From positions 1-29,095 of the forward strand of contig CAJPVJ010000288.1 of the NCBI GenBank assembly GCA_905397405.1: 29,095 nucleotides of DNA. The letters are read 5' to 3'. Position 1 is the first letter of the stretch, and every line of letters begins with the position of its first letter. This document shows positions 12,117 through 23,515 of the stretch, in pieces. The notes below the pieces were generated by a model, which searched no databases, was not told the origin of the DNA, and saw nothing but the letters and a program-made list of their open reading frames with translations. Made by a program: the position numbers and the translations under genes. This DNA is from Oppiella nova. Lineage: Eukaryota; Arthropoda; Arachnida; Sarcoptiformes; Oppiidae.

Positions 12117-15100
12117 AACAGTAATCATTTTTTAATTAAAAAAACATTATTTGATTTGATAGCAACTCTCATAACGTTTAATGGTCTCAGCAAGCAATTA
12201 TAGCAATTCAACGACAATGAAAATGAAATTTTTATAAACTTTTTTTTATATATCCATTCGTCATCATTTTTTGTGCAGTAATAGTCTTGACATAAATAAT
12301 TGTAATATTTTTTTCTTTATACATAAACAGTATTTTTAATAAAAACATAATGTATTTAAGTTAACTTGTTTTCAATAAAATGTTTTTATATCTATTTTTT
12401 CTCATCCATATCTCAGTATTTAGTTTTTGTTGAATTATTACTTTTTCCAGTTTTATATAATTTATTATAACATTATTTTTCGTTTCATAATCATTTTATT
12501 ATTATTTATCATTCAACACAAAAATTTCAGAAATTTCAGAAAAAATCTTCGTTTCGAAAGTTAAGATAAATGTTTTGCCTCTAAAACCGTGATATATTAA
12601 TATAATATAATAATAATTAATAATTCAATACATAATAGTAATAATAATCATAAATTTAATAAATGGCGGAATTCCTAAAAATTTCAATAGTATTCAAAAA
12701 CATTATGTTTCTCATCTCTCTCATTTTGTTTTTCATTATTTCGTAAATATATTGAATATACTAGTAAAAACGCGTTTAAAATTTAATCCTAAAATTTCTG
12801 AAATTTTAACTTTTCATTTAAAATTAATTTTCATTTATTTTTATTGGAATTTATTTATAATTTGTTTTTTCGTAGTTTTGTTTTTGTTATGTGAAAAGTA
12901 GAGAATATTTAACAAATTTTTTGTCTCCTTATTGATAGAGAGATATATATATTATTGTATAACAAAACTATTATTAGCATAAAATGAATAAATTTGGGAT
13001 AAAAAACGCAAATATTTAATTCATGTGTTTTGGGAATGTTTTGTTTGTTTGGTTGAAAACTTAATATTTTATATTAGTTTTGATGTCTCATGATTTCATA
13101 TATATATTGTTGTTATAGTTTATTTTGGATGTTTTTAAGAGTTTATAAAATGATAATAAGAAACAGAAAACAAATGGTTTGTGTTGTCCACCCATTTATA
13201 AACTGTAAATCACTTCTAATTTGATTTTTTCCTTCACTCCAAACTTTATCGTCGTTTTACACCTGTTTTTGCAGAAGAAATTCGTGTGAATTGTGTCTGT
13301 ACTGTAAGAAATGGTTTTCGCGTTTGTCAGGGAGGTATGGGATGTATGTGTGTGTATGTGTCTGTGAGCCATCATTTGAGTCTCCATTATCACCGCCTCA
13401 TCAAATCCTTTTAACACTTTTTTTCATTATTTCACTCAAATTCACTTCGCTTTTGGCTTTCCAAAGCTCTCTCATCCAATATCTTAACTCTGATCCCACA
13501 CTCACTCCATCCCTCACCCTCTCATACCATGCATTCATTATCACATGTAGTGTATGTATGTGTGTGTGAGTGAGTCCTGACTGTGCCGTCTCTTTCTGCC
13601 TCAATAAGTCTCCCGAAAAGATTAAATACTGGTGTCAGTAGTCAGTGGTGAGCACTGGAGTAGTCGTCAGTTTTGCCCTTAATTTGGCCTGAATTTGAAT
13701 GAAATGTATGGGAAAATGATTATTAATAATATGTGTCCTCACATGAGATCGCTATTCGAGTCACAAACTCATGGCATAAGTGTATTGAGTTCTTCACTCT
13801 ATTAATACATATAGACTGTCGAGTCATTTGTGTGAACCGAATGCATGAATGTCATATGAATTCATATACTACTGGTGCTCTATAACAGTAACTATCATAT
13901 TGAATGTTGTCGTATATAACAAATGAAAGTTAAACTTAAATTATGAGGTGAGAGACGACTTAAGATTAACATTTCTGCTCGACTAACGCATCTAATGCCC
14001 TACTGTTCCCTTCACTCACTCACTCACACTCTCTCGGAGTATTGTTTGCGAAAGCCTTCACCAGAATATATATTATAGAAATGTTTTTTGGCAAAAGAAT
14101 TACTATTTTTTACTCAAAGAGAAAGTAGTTTTGAGTTATAGAGTGAGAGAGTGAGAGGAATTGGGAATCAAATCAATCATTAGAATAATAATAGGAATAA
14201 AGAATGCAATTCTCACTCAATAGGAGTTCACATTTGGTGTGACTTTCGCTTTGCCTCTAAAAAAACTTTATTCCCTAAAATACATAACTTTTTCCATATC
14301 TCATTTCAAGACTAACACTTCCCGCCGTCCCCCTCCCCTCAGCCCCCACTCCCTCTCATTCTCTTCAATCACGTTCGCAACTACCGGTGCTTTTATTTTA
14401 TTCTCATTTTATTTATGCTTTATTTCTGTAGTCAAATATATAAAAACATATCAATTCTGCAAATTCTTATATATATTCTCTTGTGTTATAATATTAAATG
14501 TTGTGTCGAATTGTGTTCGCTGTGAATGTGTTTGAATGTATGTCAGGCCTAACGTTGCCATTCATTCACACCATTCATGTGATGCCTTCCCATTCCTCTC
14601 TGCCATAAGAATTTCTCGACGACTTTCTCTCTCTTTTTAATTCATTTCATAACAAAAATTTCTCTTCTCTTCCATTCTATTCATATTTGCCTTAAAGTTA
14701 TTTTTTGTTAAGAAATCTCTGAAAAAGATCAATGAGAGCACAGACACACCGCACACATACACACACACGACAACAAAGCCCTTAAAACGCATACACTATT
14801 GCCTATGAATATGTTTTTGCGTTCAAAACCAATTTTTATATCAAATCTGCCAATTCTTGCTCTCATCAATTTTAGACTCAATTTTTTGCACTCATCTGAA
14901 AACTCCTTTTCCTATCTATATATTGACGTGTAATTCAATTATTGAATAGAACTGTATATTTGGAAAATTCACTATTTTTTTCTCTGTCTCTCCCTTTCCC
15001 TCTCGACAGCTATAATCCGAAATAGTGGCCAAAATGTGTCTCAACAGCAAAACTACTGTTTATCTTCAAATTTTCTTTTACAACTTTATTCACGTCCTCT

Positions 15101-16479
15101 CCCTTTCCCTACCATTCCCTCTCTCACTCACTCACACACACACATAGAGAGCTGATGTTGGGCTCAAAATTTTGTGTTTGATTTGTTTTTATCATCCCTT
15201 TCCTTCAACTCTAAACTATATTTCTTAACTATTTCACTGTATATATACTGTATATAACATTATATTTCTATGATGTAAGCGTTTGCGCTGCACTTTAGAC
15301 TCCTTTCTCTTTATAAGTTTCTCTCTTTCTTTGACTTTTGGTTTGTATAGAAATTTTGTGATGAATTGCTAAAAATGTCAGCGTTTGGACTTAGATTGGA
15401 ATTATTGAAGTGATCAATATTTCATAATCTGTTGAGAATTCAAACATTTTTCATTGATATATATATTTCATATATATATACATGTTTGCATAGCTGAGTA
15501 GAGCCTTGCATTGAACACTATTTCCATTTTGAAACAAACCTATTGCACCTAAACTATTCATATTAAAGCTGTTCATGAAACTTTGCAAATCCATAAATGC
15601 TTGCAATGGTCTTGAACACACTTTATATATATATTTTATTATATATATATTTACATTCATTCATATATTCAGCAATTTATATAACATATTATTAAAGATC
15701 CCTGAACATAACTGATGTCTAATTTATTTTGAAGAATATTTAATTTGTTTAATATTTATAATATATATATACTGTACGTCCAAAAGGGCATTGCGAGTGA
15801 CGTTCCGTTTATTCTGTAAAATGTCATAATTTTGAGGCTCAAGAAAATGAGATGTAGTGTTGTTTTAAGACCTGTTTCTGTTGTCTCAATGTATTTGTTT
15901 GTGTTTTTCATGCGAATGAATGAATCAAATAAAAACGAGTCGACAAAATGAGATGTGAATGCTTTTGATGCAAACGCTTTTTGAATGTAGAATAATGTGA
16001 AATAATGTGAAATAATGTGTAAATGAGAATTCAATTCAATTACGCGTTATACAGCTTTTGTCATAACGTTATTCATATATTTTGTAACTTTTCTACAACT
16101 TTTAGCAAATCTGCTGTTTTTTAAAATAATTATAATATTCATAATAAGGAGAGAATAAAACGCCGTTTTATGCATGAATTTGCATTAATATGCACTTAAC
16201 AGTCTGTCATTGTTAACATGTATAGTGTATTAACATTATATTATATAACTAAAAACAGTATAAATTGTATTTAATTAACGCATTGAGTGTGTGTTATAAT
16301 GATTAGATGATGGGGTTATGGCATTGGGCTATAATTTAGTAATAATTAATTAATTCTATACTGAATACAACTCTGAAATATAATTTGATTTATCTTTTGA
16401 AATATATCTACAATTAGTTTTATAATAAAATGTTCATATAATCAGGATCAATTAAATGGACTACAACCTAAAGCCAGTG
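12117..16479. other. Intergenic DNA downstream of the innexin
   Basis: 12117-13190 is extremely AT-rich. 13190-15350 is more pyrimidine-rich, with CTCACT and GTGTGT patches. A 10-bp tandem (AATAATGTGA, three units) lies at about 15991-16020, and (AT)n-type runs occur near 15460 and 15630. No exon, tRNA or other gene recognised. Confidence 0.5.
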
Positions 16480-17649
16480 TCATTTACCCCAATAGCCATT
16501 GGGAGGAATGTTTTTCCTACTACTCATAGTCTGCTGTCCGGATGGGGTCGACGGCGGGTGCGGGTAGTGGTGTCCGTGATGTCCGGTCGCGTGACAGGAG
16601 GTGGCGTGACATGAGTGCCACGACGTGGAAGGGGGCGCACCCACGCTGGCCACGGAGCCCATCTCGGCGTCGGATCCATTGCCACCGGCCTCCTCCTGCA
16701 TCTTCATCTGATTGGCGTAGAACTCCCAGAGCCGGGACACTATCAATGTGGCCATAATTGAGCCGTGATTGTGCTCGATCAGCCGCAACACAAACACCCC
16801 GTCCCAGCCGAGGTAGTTGGCCGATATCTTGCGGGCCAGACGCCCCACTTCGGCCATACCTACGAGTCTAGTCCTCCAGAGGCACAGCCGTACGTACGCG
16901 AGTCGGTTGCAGCGGAACGTACGCCATATCCAAAAGATAAGACTAATGATGTTTAAAGGCATAAGAAATGCCAAATAAAACCAGACGACAGAGAAGATCT
17001 TCTCGTTGAACACATTGATAGGTAGTACACACTGACACGTGTAGGTGCGGAGGCCTCCCTGGATGGCGGCGCGCACTTGGCACAGGGTCTGCAGCGGGAA
17101 CCGGGGCGACGCCCACCAGTCGCCCTCCACAGCGAACCGGCGAATGAGTTCGAGTCCGTGTCGGAGGAAACCCCGTCCCATGAATGAGCCCAACAGTGCG
17201 AACTGGAGTCCCACGTTCAGCACATACAGTGTCTTCACCATAAGGTACAGGAGGCACAGGTAGCGGCTCGGCCCGCCCACACAGCATCGGCACGATAGTG
17301 GCAGTCGGCACGACGGGTCGGTGCACCAGCCGGCCTCCCCTGTCACCAGCGTATGGAATTGGTCCACAAACTCGGCCAAAAGGGCCTCTCGTTGTTGACA
17401 GCCCGGGGGCAGACTCGCGATGTCCGACGCCTTCTTCAGCAGTCGCCGCAGTTTCACACCAGCGTTATGAGCACAGGAGTTCCACACGAGGAACGGCACG
17501 TAGAAGCAACAGCCCTGCACCAGCAGGATCAACGGCGCCCACTGGTAGTACCCCACCCGCACCCGACGCAACCGCTCGGGTCCGGTCGAGGCCACGTCGA
17601 AACCGCCGTAATCTAACTCTTCTGGAAGTACTCGCGGATCGGGTGGATC
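16480..17649 (-). other. Innexin coding exon 3 (TM2 to C-terminus)
   Basis: Encodes residues 96-484 and the TGA stop (16482-16480). The acceptor is CCACTAG|GAT; the TAG of the acceptor is itself an in-frame stop, so the coding exon must begin at 17649, in phase 0 as exon 2 requires. Contents: the end of extracellular loop 1, YYQWAP and TM2, a cytoplasmic loop with Cys-cluster CTDPSCRLPLSCRCC (aa 204-218), TM3, extracellular loop 2 (LCQV...TCQCVLPIN), TM4, and DGVFVLRLI. The tail of about 70 residues holds a His/Cys-rich stretch (aa 438-462). The exon is strikingly GC-rich against the AT-rich flanks. On the 3' side a TATAAA-like hexamer on the minus strand (16423-16418) could be a weak poly(A) signal; no AATAAA was seen close by. 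Confidence 0.93.
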
Positions 17650-20310
17650 CTAGTGGTGGTCATAGTGTGGTGGAGGTGCAGGTGGACATAAATGGTGGGG
17701 TGAGTTAGCATAGGGTTAGGTTTAGTTAGAGTTATGCCATCATTCATACGAGTCTATGGAGTCTATGAGCGCTTTCCGGAAGTAATTATATTTATTAAAG
17801 ATATTTAAATTGAATGCAATTCTAAATTAGAAATGTTTTTGCGGAGGAATGGTAGCTAAAAGTTTGAATGAAATTAATTGATCGCTTCTCTCATCACTAT
17901 AGGGATGGGATGGGAAAGGAATGTTCACTTTCGGTGTATTGGCTGTAATTGTCAAGTTTTGGTCAATTTTGTGTAACATTGTTGTACTGTATATAAAATG
18001 AGAGCACATTTTATGAGATTTTAATGAATTCATGAGTTAAGCCTTTATTCTGTGTATTCAATAATTGAATGCTTAATAGAATTGAGTTAAACTTGAGATT
18101 AATTCTGTACACAAAAGGATGCTTTTGAACGCTATTCGCTCAGTTGAGAGACATTTAGACTGAATGTCACTTTTACTTCGCGTCTTAAGCCCGGGCTTTA
18201 GCGCCACTCTTCATATAATAAGATATTTATAATAAACGAAAATTCAGACTCTATTATACGTTAGTGTAATGTATACTCTGTATATGAAAACACCATATAA
18301 TGTATACTCTGTACAATTCCTGACTATGTTTCTCGTCGACGGTTATTGTTGTTTGCAATTTAGGGACAGTTGTCTCATAGGACGCTATAAATATAAGTTA
18401 AGGTGTCATCGCAATGAGTTGCAATGAAATTAAAATCTAATTTATGTTTTTGCTAACTCTCGTATTGTATTTCATTTTGTAAATTATGATATATTTATGA
18501 GTTGAGACATTGTTTGCAATTTAGGGCCAAAAATTGCTACAAAAATATGAGATGAGAGTCATAAAAGTGACACAACGCTGTACGACAAACTTAAATAGTG
18601 TTCAAACAACACATTATATGGCAATCATTGGCACATAATCTCAGCAATGGTTAGGTTTGATATTTTAAAGCAAAACTGATTGGCTTTTCAAACGACATTG
18701 TATACTAAATCTTCTCAATCGTATAATGAGTTTTTAGACTTTTATCAGATTTAATGGTTACTAACTTTTGTAAAAAACATCAAAAGATCGTTTCTGTCAG
18801 TAATTAATTTGTTTAGCAATAGAAATGCTCATTAAATATACGAATATAAGACTGGAATCAAAGGTTTGGGAAATAAATTAATTTCTAATGGATTCAGATT
18901 TTGGGGAATAAATTTGTGGCAAAGGATTGCAAGGGATTCATGATTTGTGATACAAATATTATGGCAGCGAAACATGGATTAAGTCTTTATTGTTATTGAC
19001 GTTAGACTCGGAGTTCGGGTCACTTAAAGAATTACTGTTGAGAGGAGTTGGAGGACTCGACTAATTATTTATTTATATCAATGATATATAGCTGAGGCAT
19101 ATCAAGCAGATGAGAGGCATACATGAGCCGAAAACCATGAGAACACAGGCAGATAAGGGCTGAGCTCTACTCCTTTCGCTGCTTATTATTTATTTAATAT
19201 GTAAGCGAAGCTGAGGTACAATAAGAAAGTAATCGCGAGTTGCAAACAAACAAACTTAGACTTCAATTGCAATGCACACCAAACGGAGCGCAAAAGGGCT
19301 GTCCATTGAGACACATACGCAGCCATCAAATTGAAGTTCAGGTAAAGTTATACTCATTTGAATGGTTTGAGTGAAAAACATCCTTTCGTAAGATAAAACA
19401 TTAGCCCTTTTTATAGTAATCATATCATAGAGAATGTAATGTAATATCACTTAAACCATAACAATGAGAGGCTTTTATTTGAATGAAGAACTATTTCGTT
19501 GGGAACCGTTGTTTTCGGTGGTTTTGAGGGCTGATCATTATAACTGGGTTTATGGCCTAAACATAAATATTGCACGAAATGACAGACTAAATGCCATTCT
19601 CTTATGAATGACATCAATGGTACACTGAATGAAGGTATATATCCATAGCCATAGCCACGACTATACTGTACTCTCATAAACATACAACCGTTGACCACAT
19701 CTATAGCCGCAGTTATAGTCGAAAGCTTCAGTCAAACACCATTTGAGACCATTTTTTACTCTTCTTAATGTTGTTTTTTGTGTTTAATATAAGTTTGTGT
19801 GTAAAGCCTTTTGTTTGGCGTTTAAGGACTGTTAAGATTTGTTCAAATATTCACTGATTTTCTGTTATTGATATTCTTAAAGCTCCGGAAATTCAAGTAC
19901 TGGAGGACTGGCAGAGGACTGGAAAAGGGACTTAAATGAGAGGAGATATAGAAAGAGAGCTTTGAGTGAAATATTAATATTATATTCAATAATATGAAGT
20001 GCTTTATATGTTCACTCAAAACAAGTTGAATGCTTTGAATGCTTCTCTAAATTGTATAGTTTTGCAAAATAAATGAGAGTAAGAGCTGAGAGAACCGTAA
20101 TGTTATGTGTGTTGTGTGTGTATTGGGTTGGGTGGGGAACGGTATGAAAATGATAAAAGAGTAGAGAAAGCAGTGCAATAATGATGAGAGGGATGAGTGC
20201 AATCTCATGAGCGCTGATAACTATAGACTCGTAATAATTGATGACATGAGTGATGGTCGTCGTCGTCGTGGCTGTCTTTCTCTCGCACTCTCTCTCTCTC
20301 TCTCTCTCTG

Positions 20311-20345
<35 letters not shown>

Positions 20346-21412
20346 CGACAGACCGCTCGCATACCTGTCCCGTGAAGCCATCGTAATCATCGTCGTCGGC
20401 GTCAGCGGCCACGAGATAATAAGTGGAAGCCGTCCAGCAGTAAGAGTTGACATACCGTGCCTGGGGTTCGGTGAAGTAGGTGGGCGTAAAGCATTCAATG
20501 GGGTCTCCGATGTACTGTTTGGTGAATATGGGCAGAGCCAGGAAGAGGAAGACTAAGAGTGTGTATTTGCGGTTCAGTTTGTCCACACCGTCGTCCACCG
20601 GAACGTGAATTCCGCCGATAAGATCGTGAAACCTGTGAATGACAAGCAGACAGGGGGCCAAACAGGTACGTGTCGTTCAAAGCACATATAGGCACACCGA
20701 GAGTACAACAGGGAGGTAGGCACACACCGAGGCACATTTTTTAAGGCACGATACGCACCACCATCGACCACATCATCACAGCACCGACAGGCCACAGTAC
20801 AGTCAGTACAAACAAATACAAACAAACATTGAGCGCTCAACACAACTGAGCCGAGAGTATCATAAGCATAGACATTACCATTACAATACACTGAGACATT
20901 GCATTACAATTAGCATTAAGTCATCACATGTAAGACAAAAGTAAGACAGTAGAGCACAAACAGTTAGATACAGTCAGTTCAGTGTTGCCACACTCTCTAT
21001 CGTCACTACACTTTAAGCTCATATTAAATGCAATGCATTTTCATATCTGTAAGCTATTATTAAAATAAATATCTCTCCAGTAATCATAACAATCGTAAAA
21101 AATAACGATAAGAGTATCGCAAGACTGCAATAACAGTAATAAAGCGAGAAAAGCATAGATATAGCGATTAGAGTATAGCTTAGCATAGAGTGTAGAGTAT
21201 AAGCGAGAGCTGGAGAAACACCCGAACACATAGTAAAACAGAGAGCGGACAGGCAGTCGGGCAATGGGACAGCCTTATCATCTAGCATCTAGACTAGCCA
21301 CTATGAATGAACACATAGGACCTTGGTGGTTTGTACACGGGGACACTGACACTACAGACAGTGATAGTAAGAAAATGATTACGTACTGCACTAACCGGAA
21401 GAGAAAGGACAT
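16480..21412 (-). CDS. Innexin gap-junction protein, three coding exons
   Basis: Predicted 484-aa innexin: 21412-21396, 20632-20365 and 17649-16480 joined (1455 nt with TGA stop). Innexins form hexameric or octameric hemichannels and intercellular channels in the plasma membrane of protostomes. Seen: TM1 about aa 28-43; loop-1 motif QYIGDPIEC (C53) and NSYCW (C71); YYQWAP at aa 128-133 leading into TM2 (about 132-152); TM3 about 225-251; loop-2 cysteines C285 and C302 in LCQV and CVLPIN; FNEKI then TM4 (about 313-339); DGVFVLRL at aa 378-385; and a His/Cys-rich tail. Both introns have GT/AG ends with compatible phases. Length is at the upper end for the family. NSYCW and DGVFVLRL resemble nematode/lophotrochozoan innexins more than the common insect forms. 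No paralogue number can be assigned. The innexin identity is firm; the first 17-nt exon is inferred from splice phase, Kozak context and an upstream in-frame stop. Confidence 0.9.
17650..20364 (-). other. Innexin intron 2 (2715 bp)
   Basis: Phase-0 intron from GTATGC (20364) to CACTAG (17650). It splits extracellular loop 1 between the second conserved Cys and TM2. The donor-proximal 80 nt carry a CT/GA inverted repeat and a GACA-type tract. The rest is AT-rich, with two small direct repeats: TAATGTATACTCTGTA (near 18267 and 18298) and TTGTTTGCAATTTAGGG (near 18347 and 18510). No further coding segment was recognised. Confidence 0.85.
20288..20345. repeat. Inverted (CT)n/(GA)n plus (GACA)n tract beside splice donor
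   Basis: A CT run (20288-20309) is followed directly by a GA run (20310-20328), forming an inverted repeat with a stem of about 17 bp. It passes into a GACA/GACC tetranucleotide tract up to about 20345. It lies 20-75 nt inside intron 2 from the 5' splice site of exon 2. Confidence 0.9.
20365..20632 (-). other. Innexin coding exon 2 (N-terminus, TM1, most of extracellular loop 1)
   Basis: Encodes 89 residues plus one leading base. The acceptor is a strong pyrimidine-rich TTGTCATTCACAG|G (AG at 20634-20633); the donor is CAG|GTATGC (GT at 20364-20363). It begins FHDLIGG, has a DDGVDKLNRKYT entry to TM1, then a hydrophobic TM1, the innexin signature QYIGDPIEC, and NSYCW carrying the second loop-1 cysteine. 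It ends in an acidic run ADADDDDYDG. The open frame continues upstream only through a TTG, which supports starting at the acceptor rather than at an internal codon. Confidence 0.9.
20633..21395 (-). other. Innexin intron 1 (763 bp)
   Basis: Runs from the GTTAGT donor at 21395 to the CACAG acceptor at 20633, phase 2. Base composition is more balanced than in the intergenic DNA. No repeat, RNA gene or alternative innexin-like exon was recognised. Its limits depend on the inferred exon 1. Confidence 0.55.
21396..21412 (-). other. Innexin coding exon 1 (start codon, 17 nt coding)
   Basis: Encodes MSFLF plus two bases of an Arg codon completed by exon 2. The exon-2 reading frame has no ATG before its acceptor, so a short upstream exon ending in phase 2 is needed. 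This ATG has A at -3, and reading upstream in frame there is no other ATG before a TGA at 21491-21493. The donor reads CCG|GTTAGT (GT at 21395-21394). A second donor, GCA|GTACGT (GT at 21386-21385), is also phase 2 and would add three residues (Leu-Val-Gln after Arg6). The residues gained are few and weakly conserved in the family, so this exon is inference. Confidence 0.6.
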
Positions 21413-22250
21413 GGTTGATGGCTCGTGTGGCCTTGATCCAGTAAATCCCTTTGACAGCTCCAGGACCGCAATATAGCGAACACAATCAACTCAAATAAGC
21501 GGCAAAGTCGGTGACACGAGTGGGACGAGAGGGTCTCAATGGGTCGGCGACTCGTCTCTGTCTCGTCGATCTGATCGGTAGACAAATCACTCAATCCGTG
21601 AGAAGAGAGTCTGTTGTCGTAGATGGCAGTGACGGGCACTGATAGCACTGGTAGTGGCGTTGATAGGAAAATGTCTTTTCTGTCTTTTGGCAGTGAACTC
21701 GACTGGCAGTGAAGTAAGTGTTGAGTTGGGACTCGATTTCGCGACTTCTTCTTATTATTGGTATAAAAATTATGATGAGTTGGTGTCAGACAAATGCATG
21801 TCTTCACGGATATATTGCCAAACGGTTTGCACTTATTAACTTTTCTGCTTCTTTCCAATGATTGCGATGAGAATGAAGTGTTAGTTGTGTTCAGAGACAG
21901 ATGGAAATGGAGTGCAAACGCATTCATGGCCGCCAACTCTTAAGCATCTATGCATCGGTTCAGCACTTCTCCAATTAATACGGATCTCTCGGCTGTCTGT
22001 ACAGCTGTTGGCCTGTCGTATGACTGTTGAGGATGTATTGGACTCGACAGCCGATCTGTCGATGAAGAGATGAGATGAAGATATCACGACAATTGCATCT
22101 AATTCTAGTCACCAGTCGTTAGATGACAATCAATTCAATACTGAAATATATAAGACAATACGACAACATGAATAAACATATCCAATGAATACAATGCTCT
22201 AAATGCTAAATGCATTAAACAAGTCTCAGTCAAAATACTAATCAACTCTA
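21413..22250 (-). promoter_or_regulatory. Innexin 5' flank: putative 5' UTR and promoter region
   Basis: DNA upstream of the inferred start codon, less AT-rich than the outer intergenic DNA. An in-frame TGA lies at 21493-21491. I saw no clear TATA box or initiator that would fix the transcription start. A 181-codon open frame on the minus strand (21936-21391) has no recognisable domain and ends in another frame across exon 1; I treat it as chance. Confidence 0.3.

Positions 22251-22253
<3 letters not shown>

Positions 22254-22283
<30 letters not shown>
22254..22283. repeat. (CT)n microsatellite
   Basis: CT run facing the (GA)n at 22385-22414 about 100 bp away, so the two are in inverted orientation. 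Confidence 0.95.
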
Positions 22284-22286
<3 letters not shown>

Positions 22287-22380
22287 TATTTCAAACACCA
22301 AACCAAATAAATAATAGCTAGCGTTTCAGTGGGAAAATATTTTTTATGTATTCAATAATTGATATGTCGTTAGCATATAT

Positions 22381-22384
<4 letters not shown>

Positions 22385-22416
<32 letters not shown>

Positions 22417-22609
22417 ACGATGCAATGAGTTTTGACAATAACTGATGGAATAATATACCGGTTATTCTCCCTATAGTGTACTCTAAGAGTACAGTATATA
22501 TGTGTGTAAATGCATTGGATGTGTATGTGATGTGATCGTAGAGATGGTATCGTTTTATTGAAGTCGTGATAAAAAGGCCATTGGATTGAGTGTTTGCCTG
22601 TTTTTAAGG

Positions 22610-22642
<33 letters not shown>
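22385..22642. repeat. (GA)n - 196 bp - (CT)n element, copy 1
   Basis: (GA)n at 22385-22414, unique core 22415-22610 (TAACGATGCAATGAG to TTTTTAAGGT), then (CT)n at 22611-22642. The two microsatellites form imperfect terminal inverted repeats. The core recurs at 23647-23840 with one substitution and one 2-bp indel seen. No open frame of note, so non-autonomous if mobile. Confidence 0.9.
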
Positions 22643-23046
22643 AATGTTTTGCTAATTTAAATAAAAGTGTGTCGTATTTCCTGACTAAATGCAAAAACAG
22701 AGACAAAAAAGTGATGATTATAAGCAATTGGAATAAAGGCAAACACATAAGCAATTGTGTTTAAGCCCTATTGCAATAATAATTATTGTTTGTCGCAATG
22801 GTTTTCAATATGAGATTTTGTCCGTTTTTGCTTAATTTATTTCCAACACGTATTGCATCAAAACCATTGAGTATTCAGTCTCTCTGAATGTGAATCCATC
22901 CAAAAAGAAATCCATTGAATCAAAAGCTCGTCTGCAAAAGGCGTGCAAACCCTCTAATTTTCTTTACGGCTTAAACTCAATGGCTATAACTCTTTGCGCC
23001 GAACAAATGGCAACCAATACTTCAATATCTAAACAATACAATTGCC

Positions 23047-23081
23047 AGAGAGAGAGGGAGAGAGAGAGAGAGAGAGAGAGA
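23047..23081. repeat. (GA)n microsatellite
   Basis: GA run with one GGG interruption. A shorter pure GA run is at 23434-23447. Confidence 0.95.
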
Positions 23082-23515
23082 TTTTAACTATGCCTTTGCC
23101 ATTAACTCGCGATTGGATTTTATTAGTCTATTCTATTGACCTCTATTTTGGTCCTAAATATACAATATTATAGAAAATAAATTATTACTCGTTTTTTATG
23201 AGCACTTGAATTGTATTTTATATATTATGGTCGAAAACAGAATAATAGTAAATATCTAACACAGAGTATAGTGTAGTATTATTTGAGAAAATTTTATTTC
23301 ATTTGTTTGGATATGAGTTGAACACAAAGACATGAAATTGTGTTAAGAGTTAAGTGAATATATATATAAAAAGTAAAGGAAAGGAAGAATAAGTAAAAAT
23401 AGTGGTTATAAAGCAGAGCATACCATAGCAGACGAGAGAGAGAGAGAAATTAGAGTTGATTAGTATTTTGACTGAGACTTGTTTAATGCATTTAGCATTT
23501 AGAGCATTGTATTCA

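Noticed and set aside
17298-17708. 136-codon plus-strand open frame and other frames antisense to the innexin exon
   Set aside because: Explained by the GC-rich innexin exon, which has few stops in any frame.
20495-20891. Open frames overlapping exon 2 and intron 1 in other frames
   Set aside because: No innexin similarity; shadows of exon 2 or chance frames in the less AT-rich intron.
21391-21936. 181-codon open frame on the minus strand upstream of the innexin
   Set aside because: No recognisable domain, Ser/His-rich random composition, and it crosses the inferred innexin start in another frame.
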